The translations under genes and the position numbers were made by a program. DNA of 64,000 nucleotides from Enterococcus_D sp050529585 (GTDB taxonomy: Bacteria > Bacillota > Bacilli > Lactobacillales > Enterococcaceae), in NCBI RefSeq assembly GCF_050529585.1, contig NZ_CP172882.1, positions 2,108,001-2,172,000 of the forward strand. The letters are read 5' to 3'. This document shows, in pieces, positions 24,905 to 33,409 of this stretch. The stretch's first letter is position 1, and every line of letters starts with the position of its first letter. The notes beneath the pieces are model-generated. The model had not been told where the DNA came from. It worked only from the letters and a program-made list of their open reading frames with translations, and did not search any database.

Positions 24905-26685
24905 CAATGAACACCTCCAGTTTCAATGATTTTTTGCATGATTTCTTTGATGTCATGTTTGACTTCGTCAATTCGATTGAGTTCATTTTCTGGTACATAT
25001 TTGCTTCGCGCAATCCGTTCCCGCAAATCGATCGTACCTTTGATGATATCATCCAGATACGCGCCTAACTGCAAGGCCCGTTTGGCTTGTTCATCAAATA
25101 GCAAAATATTTTCTAACATCTTGAATTGCTTGGTTCTAGATGTATATGTATCCACATCGTCAAAGGCATTTTGCTGTAAGTAATCTTGCCTTAAGGATCG
25201 TGCCGTCATCATCGTCAAACGATCTTTTTGTGAGAGGGAGTCCATCCCAACCAATTGAACGATTTCATCCAAACGGCTCTCTTCTTGCAAAACAGTCATT
25301 GCTTCATTGACCAATTCAGACCAACGGCTGCTCAATAATTGATCGAGGTACGTATTGATTTGATCTTCGTATAAAGAATAAGAATTCATCCAATTGATAG
25401 ATGGAAAATGACGTTTTTGCGCCAATGCGCTATCTAACGCCCAAAATACTTTGACGATCCGCAACGTATTTTGTGTGACAGGTTCAGAAATATCCCCACC
25501 TGCTGGTGAAACCGCACCAATTGCAGTAATACTGCCTTCTCGTGGTTTGGTGCCAAGGGTTTGAAACCGTCCTGCTCGTTCATAATACTCAGCGATTCGA
25601 CTGCCTAAATATGCTGGATAGCCTTCATCACCAGGGATCTCTTGAAGACGACCACTCATTTCTCGCAAAGCTTCTGCCCAACGGGAAGTCGAATCTGCCA
25701 TGATCGCCACACTATACCCCATATCGCGATAATATTCAGCAATCGTGATACCAGTATAAATGGACGCCTCTCGTGCCGCCACAGGCATATTTGAGGTATT
25801 GGCAATCAATACCGTTCGTTCCATGATCGACTCCCCTGTATTTGGATCGATCAGTTCTGGAAATTCATTCATAACATCACGCATTTCATTGCCGCGTTCG
25901 CCACAACCTACATAAACAACGATGTCTACGTCAGACCATTTCGCGATCTGATGCTGAACAACTGTCTTACCTGCCCCAAAAGGTCCAGGTACAGCAGCGG
26001 ATCCGCCTTTTGCGACAGGGAAAAACGTATCAATGACCCGTTGCCCGGTGACTAATGGCTCACCAGGATTGAGTTTCGTCGATACTGGACGGGGTTTACG
26101 CACGGGCCATTTTTGAACCATCGTTAATGGCAGTTCCCCCTCCGGTGTGTCCAATCGACAAACCACTTCAGTGATAGCAAAGTTACCTACCATAACTTCT
26201 TTTACGGTCCCTCTTTTCCCAGGCGGTACCATGATTTTATGCTCAATCACAGAAGTCTCTTGCACCAAACCGATGATATCTCCGGCTTGCAATTCATCGC
26301 CAACTTGGACTTGCGGAACAAACGTCCATTTTTTTTGACGATTCAATGGATCGATGGTCACGCCGCGTTCCAAGAAATCACTTTCTGTTTGACTCATAAA
26401 TGTATCCAATGGCCGTTGGATACCATCGAACATCTGCGCCAATAATCCTGGCGCTAATTCTACAGACAGCGGTGCGCCAGTCGTTTCGACTGGTTCACCT
26501 GGACCAATTCCTGCGGTTTCTTCATAAACTTGAATTGAAACCAAGCCTTTTTTGATTTCAATGATCTCTCCGATCAAGCCTTTTTCACTGACTTTGCATA
26601 TTTCGTGGATTTTTGCTCCGCTTAATCCTGAGGCGGTGACCAATGGTCCCGAAACTTTTTCAATAGTGCCAAATGCCACATTCAT
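24904..26685 (-). CDS. ntpA: V-type ATPase catalytic subunit A
   Basis: A 593-residue catalytic subunit, the same length as E. hirae NtpA as I recall it. The P-loop GPFGAGKT is at residues 234-241, preceded by the bulge domain (about 110-190). The catalytic region has GCGERGNEMRDV and ADSTSRWAEALREMSGRL. It hydrolyses ATP to drive the rotor. It is preceded by 25 bases after ntpG, with AGGAGGAAT before the ATG. Confidence 0.97.
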   Translation of the reverse strand: MNVAFGTIEKVSGPLVTASGLSGAKIHEICKVSEKGLIGEIIEIKKGLVSIQVYEETAGIGPGEPVETTGAPLSVELAPGLLAQMFDGIQRPLDTFMSQTESDFLERGVTIDPLNRQKKWTFVPQVQVGDELQAGDIIGLVQETSVIEHKIMVPPGKRGTVKEVMVGNFAITEVVCRLDTPEGELPLTMVQKWPVRKPRPVSTKLNPGEPLVTGQRVIDTFFPVAKGGSAAVPGPFGAGKTVVQHQIAKWSDVDIVVYVGCGERGNEMRDVMNEFPELIDPNTGESIMERTVLIANTSNMPVAAREASIYTGITIAEYYRDMGYSVAIMADSTSRWAEALREMSGRLQEIPGDEGYPAYLGSRIAEYYERAGRFQTLGTKPREGSITAIGAVSPAGGDISEPVTQNTLRIVKVFWALDSALAQKRHFPSINWMNSYSLYEDQINTYLDQLLSSRWSELVNEAMTVLQEESRLDEIVQLVGMDSLSQKDRLTMMTARSLRQDYLQQNAFDDVDTYTSRTKQFKMLENILLFDEQAKRALQLGAYLDDIIKGTIDLRERIARSKYVPENELNRIDEVKHDIKEIMQKIIETGGVH

Positions 26686-26710
26686 TCCTCCTAGCTGGCT
26701 AGCTGGTCTG

Positions 26711-27025
26711 TTAGGAATCTAATATATTCATTCCTACAGCCTTTTCTACATTTTGCTGAATTCTTGCCATACCGATGCCTAAGCTGCCAGTACTGCTAGG
26801 AATCGGGATAATCGCTGGCGTGGGCATTTCTTCAAATCGACGAACGATTGATTCTAATTGCTCGATCAATCGCTCAGTGAGAAAAATAACGCCATAGTCA
26901 TCAGCCATTTCTTCTAATTGTTGGGCCGCCTGTTTCAGATCATCTACTGGATAGATATCGATTCCAAGGCCTTGGAAAGGGAGAATCGAATTTTTTCCAC
27001 CCATCATTGCGATTTTTTTATTCAT
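26711..27025 (-). CDS. ntpG: V-type ATPase subunit F (NtpG)
   Basis: A 104-residue protein of the V-ATPase F family, called NtpG in E. hirae, which binds the central shaft. Conserved segments are YGVIFLTERLIEQL and PSSTGSLGIGMARIQQNVEKAVG. A GTG three codons upstream is possible, but the ATG at 27025 gives the typical start (MNKKIAMMGGKNSILPF). The start overlaps the end of ntpC by 8 bases, and the ribosome binding site is weak, suggesting coupling. Confidence 0.93.
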   Translation of the reverse strand: MNKKIAMMGGKNSILPFQGLGIDIYPVDDLKQAAQQLEEMADDYGVIFLTERLIEQLESIVRRFEEMPTPAIIPIPSSTGSLGIGMARIQQNVEKAVGMNILDS

Positions 27026-28019
27026 AACTATCACGCACCCGACTTCTTAAAATCTCCTCTGGTACTTTGTTGATTTTGCCGATCAAGAGAATACGCAAAT
27101 TTTTGCTCTCGATTTCTTTGGCATACAAATACCCAATCAAAGCGGCTGGTCCAAAGGGGACGATTTTTTGTTCTTTTAATTTTGCCATTAAAAAATTGTC
27201 TTTGCGCAAATCGAAGGTATTCAAGGTTTTCTTTTCGATCAACTCTTCGTAGCTCGCATTGATCAATTCTTTATACGGTGTATTTTGCAAATAAGCAACA
27301 AAGGCTTCTAATGAAGTAGTGATTTCCGCCAACAGTTCTTCAGCAGGCAGACTGCCATTATCGGCCAATACCGCACTGATAAAGCCGCGTTTTCGCTGCA
27401 TCGCATAACTGCGTAAAACTGTAGAAATATTAAAGATATCGATTTGTCTTTGAATCAATTTTTGCAAAAAATCATCTTCATATTCTTTGCCCAAAGCCCA
27501 CAAATGGGCCCAATAATGATTATCAAAAATAATATCGATGGATTGTACTTCATGATAATTTTCGATATAAGAAAATACTTCTTCGATACAATCTATCATT
27601 TCTGGTGCCACTTGATTGCTTCTTCTCGTAGTGACCAAATCTCTCAATACAGTTAGCGATTGCGTGCCGATCGGTACTAAAAATGAAGAAAAATCAGCTT
27701 GCATATAATTGGCTTTTACCAAAACCTTTAAATTTTGGTAATCATATTTCAATGCAAAATAATCAATGATTTTCCGGTCTGGTGCCAATTGATACATATT
27801 TTCATACACACGTTTCAATTCTGCAGTCAGTACTCCTTCAAAATCATGGACACGATCATCCTCATTGATAAAATCACCATACACGGTTTCTTGCAACATT
27901 CCATAAATTTCCTCTCCCGAATTCGCATTCAGCATACGCTCATAACGGGTTCGGTCAAACAGTTGCGATTCATACGTACGAATCCGTGTATTGATGGTGT
28001 TGTATTTGATGTCATTCAT
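27018..28019 (-). CDS. ntpC: V-type ATPase subunit C (d-type, NtpC)
   Basis: A 333-residue subunit that links the central shaft to the membrane rotor ring. It is mostly helical, with the family's start (NTRIRTYESQLFDRTRYERML) and end (FGPAALIGYLYAKEIESKNLRILL), the latter being the conserved C-terminal motif of V-ATPase d/C subunits. It lies 14 bases after ntpE and overlaps ntpG. Confidence 0.94.
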   Translation of the reverse strand: MNDIKYNTINTRIRTYESQLFDRTRYERMLNANSGEEIYGMLQETVYGDFINEDDRVHDFEGVLTAELKRVYENMYQLAPDRKIIDYFALKYDYQNLKVLVKANYMQADFSSFLVPIGTQSLTVLRDLVTTRRSNQVAPEMIDCIEEVFSYIENYHEVQSIDIIFDNHYWAHLWALGKEYEDDFLQKLIQRQIDIFNISTVLRSYAMQRKRGFISAVLADNGSLPAEELLAEITTSLEAFVAYLQNTPYKELINASYEELIEKKTLNTFDLRKDNFLMAKLKEQKIVPFGPAALIGYLYAKEIESKNLRILLIGKINKVPEEILRSRVRDSYE

Positions 28020-28033
28020 CTTCTTCCACCTAC

Positions 28034-28624
28034 TTACTGTTCAAAAATCATTTGCAGTAATGTATTGCTCAGTTCTTCTTTGTTGGCATCAAGTAAGGCA
28101 TCGAAAATAAAGTTCATTTCAATGGCACCTTGTCGCAGCAAAAAGCCGCCTTTACGTGGAATGTATTTTGATGAGACCTGCAATTGTATGTCATTGACCG
28201 ATTCATGCAATTTTGCAATGGCAGCTTCGTCTAAAAGCCCTGCGGTTTTTTCACCTAAGACCAATTCAACCTCACCTGAAAGATTGGCTTGCTGAATGCC
28301 GCTTTCCACAAAGCGAGCAAAATCTGTCGCAGTCATTTGATTCAATCGAACCAATGCTTCTTCAAACAAATCATCCAATACCGCTTGTTTGGCGGCCAAC
28401 ACTTTATTTCTTGACTGGATATGCACATCAGAAATTTCTAAAAACATCGCTGCGCGCTTTTCTTTTTCGTAAAAAGCCAGTCTTTCAGACATTTCCTGTT
28501 CCAGTTGCCCGCGACGAATCCGTTCTTGCTGTTCATTTTCTTTTTTTGCTTCTTTGATCTGCAGTTGATATTTCTTCTCGGCATCTGCCGTAATTTTATC
28601 CGTCAATTTTGTAATATCAGACAT
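28034..28624 (-). CDS. ntpE: V-type ATPase subunit E
   Basis: A 196-residue peripheral-stalk subunit. The N-terminal half is a charged coiled coil (ADAEKKYQLQIKEAKKENEQ); the C-terminal half is globular (LDEAAIAKLHESVNDIQLQVS ... GGFLLRQGAIEMNFIFDALL), matching the E-subunit pattern. It pairs with NtpF to form the stator. It follows ntpK by 15 bases. Confidence 0.93.
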   Translation of the reverse strand: MSDITKLTDKITADAEKKYQLQIKEAKKENEQQERIRRGQLEQEMSERLAFYEKEKRAAMFLEISDVHIQSRNKVLAAKQAVLDDLFEEALVRLNQMTATDFARFVESGIQQANLSGEVELVLGEKTAGLLDEAAIAKLHESVNDIQLQVSSKYIPRKGGFLLRQGAIEMNFIFDALLDANKEELSNTLLQMIFEQ

Positions 28625-28639
28625 TGATTTTTCCCCCTC

Positions 28640-29113
28640 TTAATTCAAGACAAGCAAGAAGGAAATAACGAACCCTAAAATACAATACGTTTCCATCATC
28701 GCCACAAAGATAATCCCTTTGGTCACATGTTCTGGTTTTTTGGCTAAGATCTGCATCGCTGCACTTGCCGCACGTCCTTGCCATTTACCTGCAATAATTG
28801 CTGTCAACGCAATTGGTAAAGAAGCAATAAATAGATACAATCCGCGGTCAAGGGTGATGCCGCCGCTGATTTGTCCAAAAATCATAAATGAGATAACGAA
28901 CCCATACAATCCTTGGGTACTAGATAATAATTCCAAGATCAATGCTTGTCCAAATTTTTCTGGTTGTTCAGCAATCAAACCAGCCGCAGCCTCACTGGTC
29001 ATTCCGACACCGATCGTTGAACCGATCCCACCGCAAATCGTTGCTGTTGCAACACCTAAAGCCGCAAAGACAATGCCGCCATATTCATAAAAGAAACTAA
29101 TCCAATTTTCCAT
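28640..29113 (-). CDS. ntpK: V-type ATPase rotor subunit K (Na+-binding proteolipid)
   Basis: A 157-residue, four-helix proteolipid that forms the rotor ring. All five residues that bind Na+ in the E. hirae ring are conserved with a two-residue offset: Leu63, Thr66 and Gln67 (in LLSSTQGLYG), Gln112 (KWQGR) and Glu141 (AMMETYCILGF). This supports Na+ rather than H+ as the coupling ion. The ORF is open 11 codons upstream, but the ATG at 29113 has AGGAGG at good distance and gives the right length (E. hirae 156). The start overlaps ntpI by 17 bases. Confidence 0.95.
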   Translation of the reverse strand: MENWISFFYEYGGIVFAALGVATATICGGIGSTIGVGMTSEAAAGLIAEQPEKFGQALILELLSSTQGLYGFVISFMIFGQISGGITLDRGLYLFIASLPIALTAIIAGKWQGRAASAAMQILAKKPEHVTKGIIFVAMMETYCILGFVISFLLVLN

Positions 29114-31085
29114 TCTTTTCCTCCTGTATCTCATTTTCTGAGACAACTTCTACATATTTTTCGTTTGATTTAAATGGGTCGAAGGCACGTCCGCCTCCAG
29201 TGAAAAATTTACCGAAATACTCTAAATACTGTAAACGGATCCCGTGAACATAGGCACTCAAATAACTCAAAAAGATATTTAAGCCATGCAAGGCTACAAA
29301 GAGTAAAATACCAACGGTAAAGCGTGCTGGTACAGGTAAATAGCTGATGATCAAGTTGAAGGCTGAAGCAATACTCCCGCCAGCCACACCTAATGCCATC
29401 AGACGTGTGTAACTGATCAAATCACCAACATAATTGGTCACATCCATCAGACTATATAAACCTGAGCCGATTTTGCCGACCAATGTATTGCCTTCAAAAC
29501 TCCCGCCGATCACTACGGCCAATAAACTCGCAGCCAGTAAGATCAACCCAACTGTTTGCATGGGTGTATCAGGGAAAAGCAGCATGCCTAAAGCAACGAA
29601 GACCACACTGACAAGGAAGACCATCCACGAGCCCGCTTGGAACAATGCTTGCAATTTTTGGTCTTTCTTCTTCCACAGGACATAAAATTTCAATGCCAAG
29701 CCAAACATAATTTGGATATAACCAAAAATTACAGAAAGCACCAAAATTTGGTTGACATCATCTTGGGCTGACAACAATTGGAATGAAAATTCAAAACCAA
29801 AGAAGTTCCCATAGATCAAGCCCCAGATAATCGTTGGAATCGAACATAGTTGAAACAACGTCAAATTTTCTGACAGCCCTTGGCTCAAGTGAAAGACTTT
29901 TTTTCCAATCAAAGTAGCCAAAAACAAGAGCAGACCATAACCAAAGTCAGCGACCATCATCCCAAATGCTACCATATAAAAAGGCGCCATAAATGGTGTC
30001 GGATCCAACTCATCATACTGCGGCAAGCTGTACATCCGAACAAGTCCTTCAAAAGGTTTGATCCAGCGTGAATTCTCCAATAATATCGGTACTTCTGCTA
30101 TTTCTTTTTCCGTCACTTCTTGGTATTCGAGGTAATAGGTTCCAGCAGTGCCTTTCTTGATGCGGGCTTCCAATGCTTTGGCAGCATCTACAGGAATCCA
30201 CCCAGAAATCGATACAGCATGGGCTGAACGCAACAATAATTCATTGCTTTTTGCCCGCTTGATGGCACCATCCAAATACTCAGCAACGATTTTTAATTGT
30301 TCTTGTTCTGAAATCATCGCTTGTAATGTCGCTTTGATTGATTTTTCTTCATCTATTAACGTTTGGGATTTATTTTTCAGTGCTGCTAAGTCTTCCTCCG
30401 GCATACCTTGGTATGGATAGATATACTGCTCAAAAGCCGCTTTTTTCAAAAGAGTGGTGGCTTTGTCTTTGATATCTTTATGAAAAAGAACCAACACATA
30501 AGCTGTAGATTGAGATTGATAGATCGTTTCGACATAGAGTAGTGGCATCCTTTCACTTTCCTGTATGAAAGCATCAACCTCTGTATTTGGGATCATCCCA
30601 AGTTGTCCGCCAGCTTTTTTTAACTCATTGAGTACACTGGGCCGTTCTTTAAAATACTTCCAAATCGACAACTCTGCTTCTTGCGCCAATACATCTCTTT
30701 TATCTTGATCAATCAGTCGAAGACGTTTGTCATGTTTACGAAGGGTTTGGCAAAGTTCTTGCCAAGGATAGGTGTGGGCGATATGGGCCAATTCTTGAAT
30801 GGTATATTGTTTGATAGGCTGACGCAGTTTAGCCAGCATACTTTGTTTTGGTACATATTCTTCGATAAAATTTAAACTCCAGTTGACTTGGCCATACTGG
30901 TTTTCCAGTTCTTCTGCTTGTTCCTCATGTACGGAGGTCAGTATACCTGTTGTTTCTTCAGTTGCATAATACTTCTCTGAAGCAAGCAACTCTACGCCTT
31001 GAAAGTCTTGCAGCTGTGATAAAACAGCTTCTTTCTGTTCGTAAAAGGTCAGCAGACTGAACTTTTGCATTTTTGCAATTGCCAT
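29097..31085 (-). CDS. ntpI: V-type ATPase subunit I (a-type, ion channel)
   Basis: A 662-residue stator subunit. The N-terminal cytoplasmic half (to about 330) is helical. The C-terminal half has about eight membrane helices starting at PFYMVAFGMMVADFGYGLLL. The essential channel arginine is in the conserved DLISYTRLMALGVAGGSIA segment, and the last helix carries FVALHGLNIFLSYLSAYVHGIRLQYLEYFGKFF. It starts directly after the ntpF stop (TAAATG). Confidence 0.95.
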   Translation of the reverse strand: MAIAKMQKFSLLTFYEQKEAVLSQLQDFQGVELLASEKYYATEETTGILTSVHEEQAEELENQYGQVNWSLNFIEEYVPKQSMLAKLRQPIKQYTIQELAHIAHTYPWQELCQTLRKHDKRLRLIDQDKRDVLAQEAELSIWKYFKERPSVLNELKKAGGQLGMIPNTEVDAFIQESERMPLLYVETIYQSQSTAYVLVLFHKDIKDKATTLLKKAAFEQYIYPYQGMPEEDLAALKNKSQTLIDEEKSIKATLQAMISEQEQLKIVAEYLDGAIKRAKSNELLLRSAHAVSISGWIPVDAAKALEARIKKGTAGTYYLEYQEVTEKEIAEVPILLENSRWIKPFEGLVRMYSLPQYDELDPTPFMAPFYMVAFGMMVADFGYGLLLFLATLIGKKVFHLSQGLSENLTLFQLCSIPTIIWGLIYGNFFGFEFSFQLLSAQDDVNQILVLSVIFGYIQIMFGLALKFYVLWKKKDQKLQALFQAGSWMVFLVSVVFVALGMLLFPDTPMQTVGLILLAASLLAVVIGGSFEGNTLVGKIGSGLYSLMDVTNYVGDLISYTRLMALGVAGGSIASAFNLIISYLPVPARFTVGILLFVALHGLNIFLSYLSAYVHGIRLQYLEYFGKFFTGGGRAFDPFKSNEKYVEVVSENEIQEEKNGKLD

Positions 31086-31397
31086 TTATGTCACAACCTT
31101 ATTTATTATTATTGCTAATGCTTCTTCTTTCAGTGCTTGAGGGATAGAACGTAGCGTTTTCACTTCTGCTTGCGTCTTTTCCAACAATGGTTCTTTAGAT
31201 TGTACCAATTCTGCTGCAATTTTCTCTTTGATCAAGTTTTTTTGCTGTGCTTCCTTTTGTGCCAATTCCTCTTGAAAAGCACTCAATCTGATTTTTCTTT
31301 CTTCAGCTAACTGTTTTTTATCTGCTTCTGCTTCTTTATTTTTTGCTTCTGCAAATTGTTCAGCTTCTTGTAATAATCGAATTGCATCAACTGCCAT
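31086..31397 (-). CDS. ntpF: V-type ATPase peripheral stalk subunit (NtpF/G-type)
   Basis: A 103-residue, almost entirely helical, charged protein (AEQFAEAKNKEAEADKKQL and similar), the partner of NtpE in the peripheral stalk. The ORF is open 14 codons upstream, but the ATG at 31397 (MAVDAIRLLQEAE) is preceded by CAGGTGA and begins at a typical position. First gene of the nine-gene operon ntpF-I-K-E-C-G-A-B-D, the same order as in E. hirae. Confidence 0.9.
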   Translation of the reverse strand: MAVDAIRLLQEAEQFAEAKNKEAEADKKQLAEERKIRLSAFQEELAQKEAQQKNLIKEKIAAELVQSKEPLLEKTQAEVKTLRSIPQALKEEALAIIINKVVT

Positions 31398-31523
31398 TTT
31401 TTCACCTGCTTTCTTATTTTTCCCGCAAAAAAAAACCACTACAAATCATGCATGTGGCATTCGCTGTGCGTAAGATGTTCAAAATCAATGAGTGGCAAAT
31501 ACCTTCACCTATTCACGTTTTCT

Positions 31524-31553
31524 AATATAACCGTAACATAAATTTCTTGTCAG
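31524..31553 (-). promoter_or_regulatory. Candidate promoter of the V-ATPase operon
   Basis: On the minus strand CTGACA (31553-31548), an 18-base spacer and TATATT (31529-31524), about 125 bases before ntpF. It is the best match in the interval but not exclusive. Confidence 0.45.
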
Positions 31554-31660
31554 AACAAGGTTTGGCCTGTTTTTTTATAGTCTTTACATATAAAAGTCAC
31601 AAAAATTACACATTTTGACTGAAAGAAATCCTTTTCACAAAAAATGCTGGTATTTTATCT

Positions 31661-31707
31661 AAAAAAAGAAAGATGAGAAAACATTTTTCGTTTCAAATCT
31701 TTCTTTT
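31661..31707 (-). terminator. Probable terminator of arcA
   Basis: On the minus strand AAAAGAAAGAT (31707-31697) pairs with ATCTTTCTTTT (31674-31664), with a 22-base loop that can pair further, followed by more T. It is about 70 bases past the arcA stop. The stem is AT-rich and so of moderate strength. Confidence 0.55.
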
Positions 31708-31775
31708 ATGAAAATCTATTCTATTTTTTAACTTATACAATAACCAAAATCAACAAAAAATTTAAAATAACACTG

Positions 31776-32999
31776 TTATATATATTCTCGTATAAACGGC
31801 ATACTCATGCACCGTGGACCGCCTCGCCCTCTGACTAACTCGCTGCCAGGGATTTCGTTCAATTTGATTCCTGCTTCCTTCAATAACCGATTTGTGACTA
31901 AATTACGATCGTAAACGATGACTTCCCCTGGAGCGATCGCCAATGTATTCGAACCATCATTCCATTGTTCTCTAGCAGCGGCAGTAAAGTCATCCCCCCC
32001 ACAACGAATGAGTTGAACAGCTGTCAAATCCAAATAACGGCACAAAATATGGGCTAAAGTATCTCTTTCTTCAAAAATTTGCACCCCATTTTTCTTTTTG
32101 CTGATCGAATAGACAGAAAGTTCCTCTTCGATTTCAGGATGAATCGTAAAAATATCCTTATCTACCATTGTAAAAACAGTATCCAAATGCATGAATTTGC
32201 GCTCTTCTCCAATATTGAAAGCCAAAATATGTTCAAAACTTGGTTCAGTCTCAAAAATCGTTTGGGCAATTTTTTCGATCGAGGCCACTTCTGTTCGTTG
32301 AGAAATACCGATAGCCACCAACTTATCGGACAAAATCAACTGATCGCCGCCTTCAATACGGGTTGTGTCATCTCTGTGATATAAGAAATTGATTTGATTC
32401 TCCGCAAACATTGGATGGTGATGAAAAATTTGATTGCCATATAACGTTTCACGACGGCGTGTTTGCGCATACATGCGATTTAAGGACACACTGTTTCCGA
32501 TAGTAGCAAAAGGGTCTCGCGTAAAATAAAGGTTAGGCATTGGATCGATCAAAAAGGGATAGCTTTCCTCTACAAGGGCGGTTAAATTCAACCGGTCAGG
32601 TATCGATAATTCATTCTTTTTTAATCCAGCCATCGTATGATCGATCAAGGACCGAGGATCTTTGATGGACATAAAGTACGCAAAAACTTCTTTTCGGATA
32701 TATTCATCTTGAATCAGTGCTTCATCCAAGAAGCTGTTTAAGAAGACTTCTTTGGCTTCTGTAGAAATCAATGTTTCAGCTGCAAGATCTTCAAGATACA
32801 ACACCTCCACACCATTTTGCCTCAATGTATCAGCAAAGAAATCATGTTCTTTTTGTGCTTGTTGTAAAAAAGGGATATCATCAAATAATAATCGATCCAG
32901 ATAATCTGGCATCAGATTTTCTAACTCAGCTCCTGGCCGATGCAGCATAACTTTACGCAAACGTCCGATTTCCGAAAATAGTTGGATAGGTTTGGTCAT
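31776..32999 (-). CDS. arcA: Arginine deiminase
   Basis: A 407-residue enzyme that converts arginine to citrulline and ammonia, the first step of the arginine deiminase route giving ATP and acid resistance. The nucleophile is Cys397 in RGRGGPRCMSMP; other active-site motifs are YFTRDPFATIG, RIEGGDQLIL and FMHLDTVFTM. The family length is normal. The usual partners arcB and arcC, and an arginine/ornithine antiporter, are not next to it: its neighbours are the V-ATPase operon and a divergent beta-galactosidase. AAAGGAGCG precedes the ATG. Confidence 0.96.
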   Translation of the reverse strand: MTKPIQLFSEIGRLRKVMLHRPGAELENLMPDYLDRLLFDDIPFLQQAQKEHDFFADTLRQNGVEVLYLEDLAAETLISTEAKEVFLNSFLDEALIQDEYIRKEVFAYFMSIKDPRSLIDHTMAGLKKNELSIPDRLNLTALVEESYPFLIDPMPNLYFTRDPFATIGNSVSLNRMYAQTRRRETLYGNQIFHHHPMFAENQINFLYHRDDTTRIEGGDQLILSDKLVAIGISQRTEVASIEKIAQTIFETEPSFEHILAFNIGEERKFMHLDTVFTMVDKDIFTIHPEIEEELSVYSISKKKNGVQIFEERDTLAHILCRYLDLTAVQLIRCGGDDFTAAAREQWNDGSNTLAIAPGEVIVYDRNLVTNRLLKEAGIKLNEIPGSELVRGRGGPRCMSMPFIREYI

Positions 33000-33098
33000 T
33001 TTGTTCGCTCCTTTGATAGACTAACTAAAATAACAAAATTGGTATTTGTTTTATACATACATATGCATGAAAGAGATTATATAAGGTGTATGAAAAGA

Positions 33099-33128
33099 TT
33101 TATATGAATAAAAACTGATTAAAGTCAA
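33099..33128 (-). promoter_or_regulatory. Candidate arcA promoter
   Basis: On the minus strand TTGACT (33128-33123), an 18-base spacer and TATAAA (33104-33099). The surrounding ATTCATATAAAT and CATGCATATGTATG stretches resemble ArgR half-sites, but the region is so AT-rich that this is only suggestive. Confidence 0.4.
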
Positions 33129-33218
33129 ACAAAATTTATTTTAAAATAACTGAGTAAAATAACTCATCATCAAAAAATAACTTTATATAATCACATATAA
33201 GTAATTTTAACTTTCATA

Positions 33219-33269
33219 TAAAAAAACAGCAAGTCAAAAGGATTGCAACGAAAACCCCTCTGACTTGCT
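33219..33269 (-). terminator. Terminator-like hairpin with no obvious upstream gene
   Basis: On the minus strand AGCAAGTCA / TGACTTGCT (33269-33261 and 33236-33228) with a 24-base loop, followed after one G by TTTTTT (33226-33221). It lies upstream of the arcA promoter and is oriented to stop leftward transcription, yet the next gene upstream in that direction is on the other strand. Confidence 0.5.
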
Positions 33270-33334
33270 TTATCATAGAAATAAATCTCTTTTTGAACAA
33301 TTTTCGTATTTTTGCATGATTTAAAGCAATGTGA

Positions 33335-33372
33335 TGGTAGCGCTGACATGAGCCTTTTTATTTTGCTAGAAT
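33335..33372 (+). promoter_or_regulatory. Beta-galactosidase promoter with overlapping cre site
   Basis: CTGACA (33343-33348), an 18-base spacer and TAGAAT (33367-33372). TGGTAGCGCTGACA (33335-33348) matches the catabolite-responsive element consensus TGWAANCGNTNWCA at all but two defined positions and covers the -35 box, so CcpA binding would block RNA polymerase. Confidence 0.6.
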
Positions 33373-33409
33373 ACACGTAGCAACTATCTATTTTATGAGG
33401 TGAAAAAAA

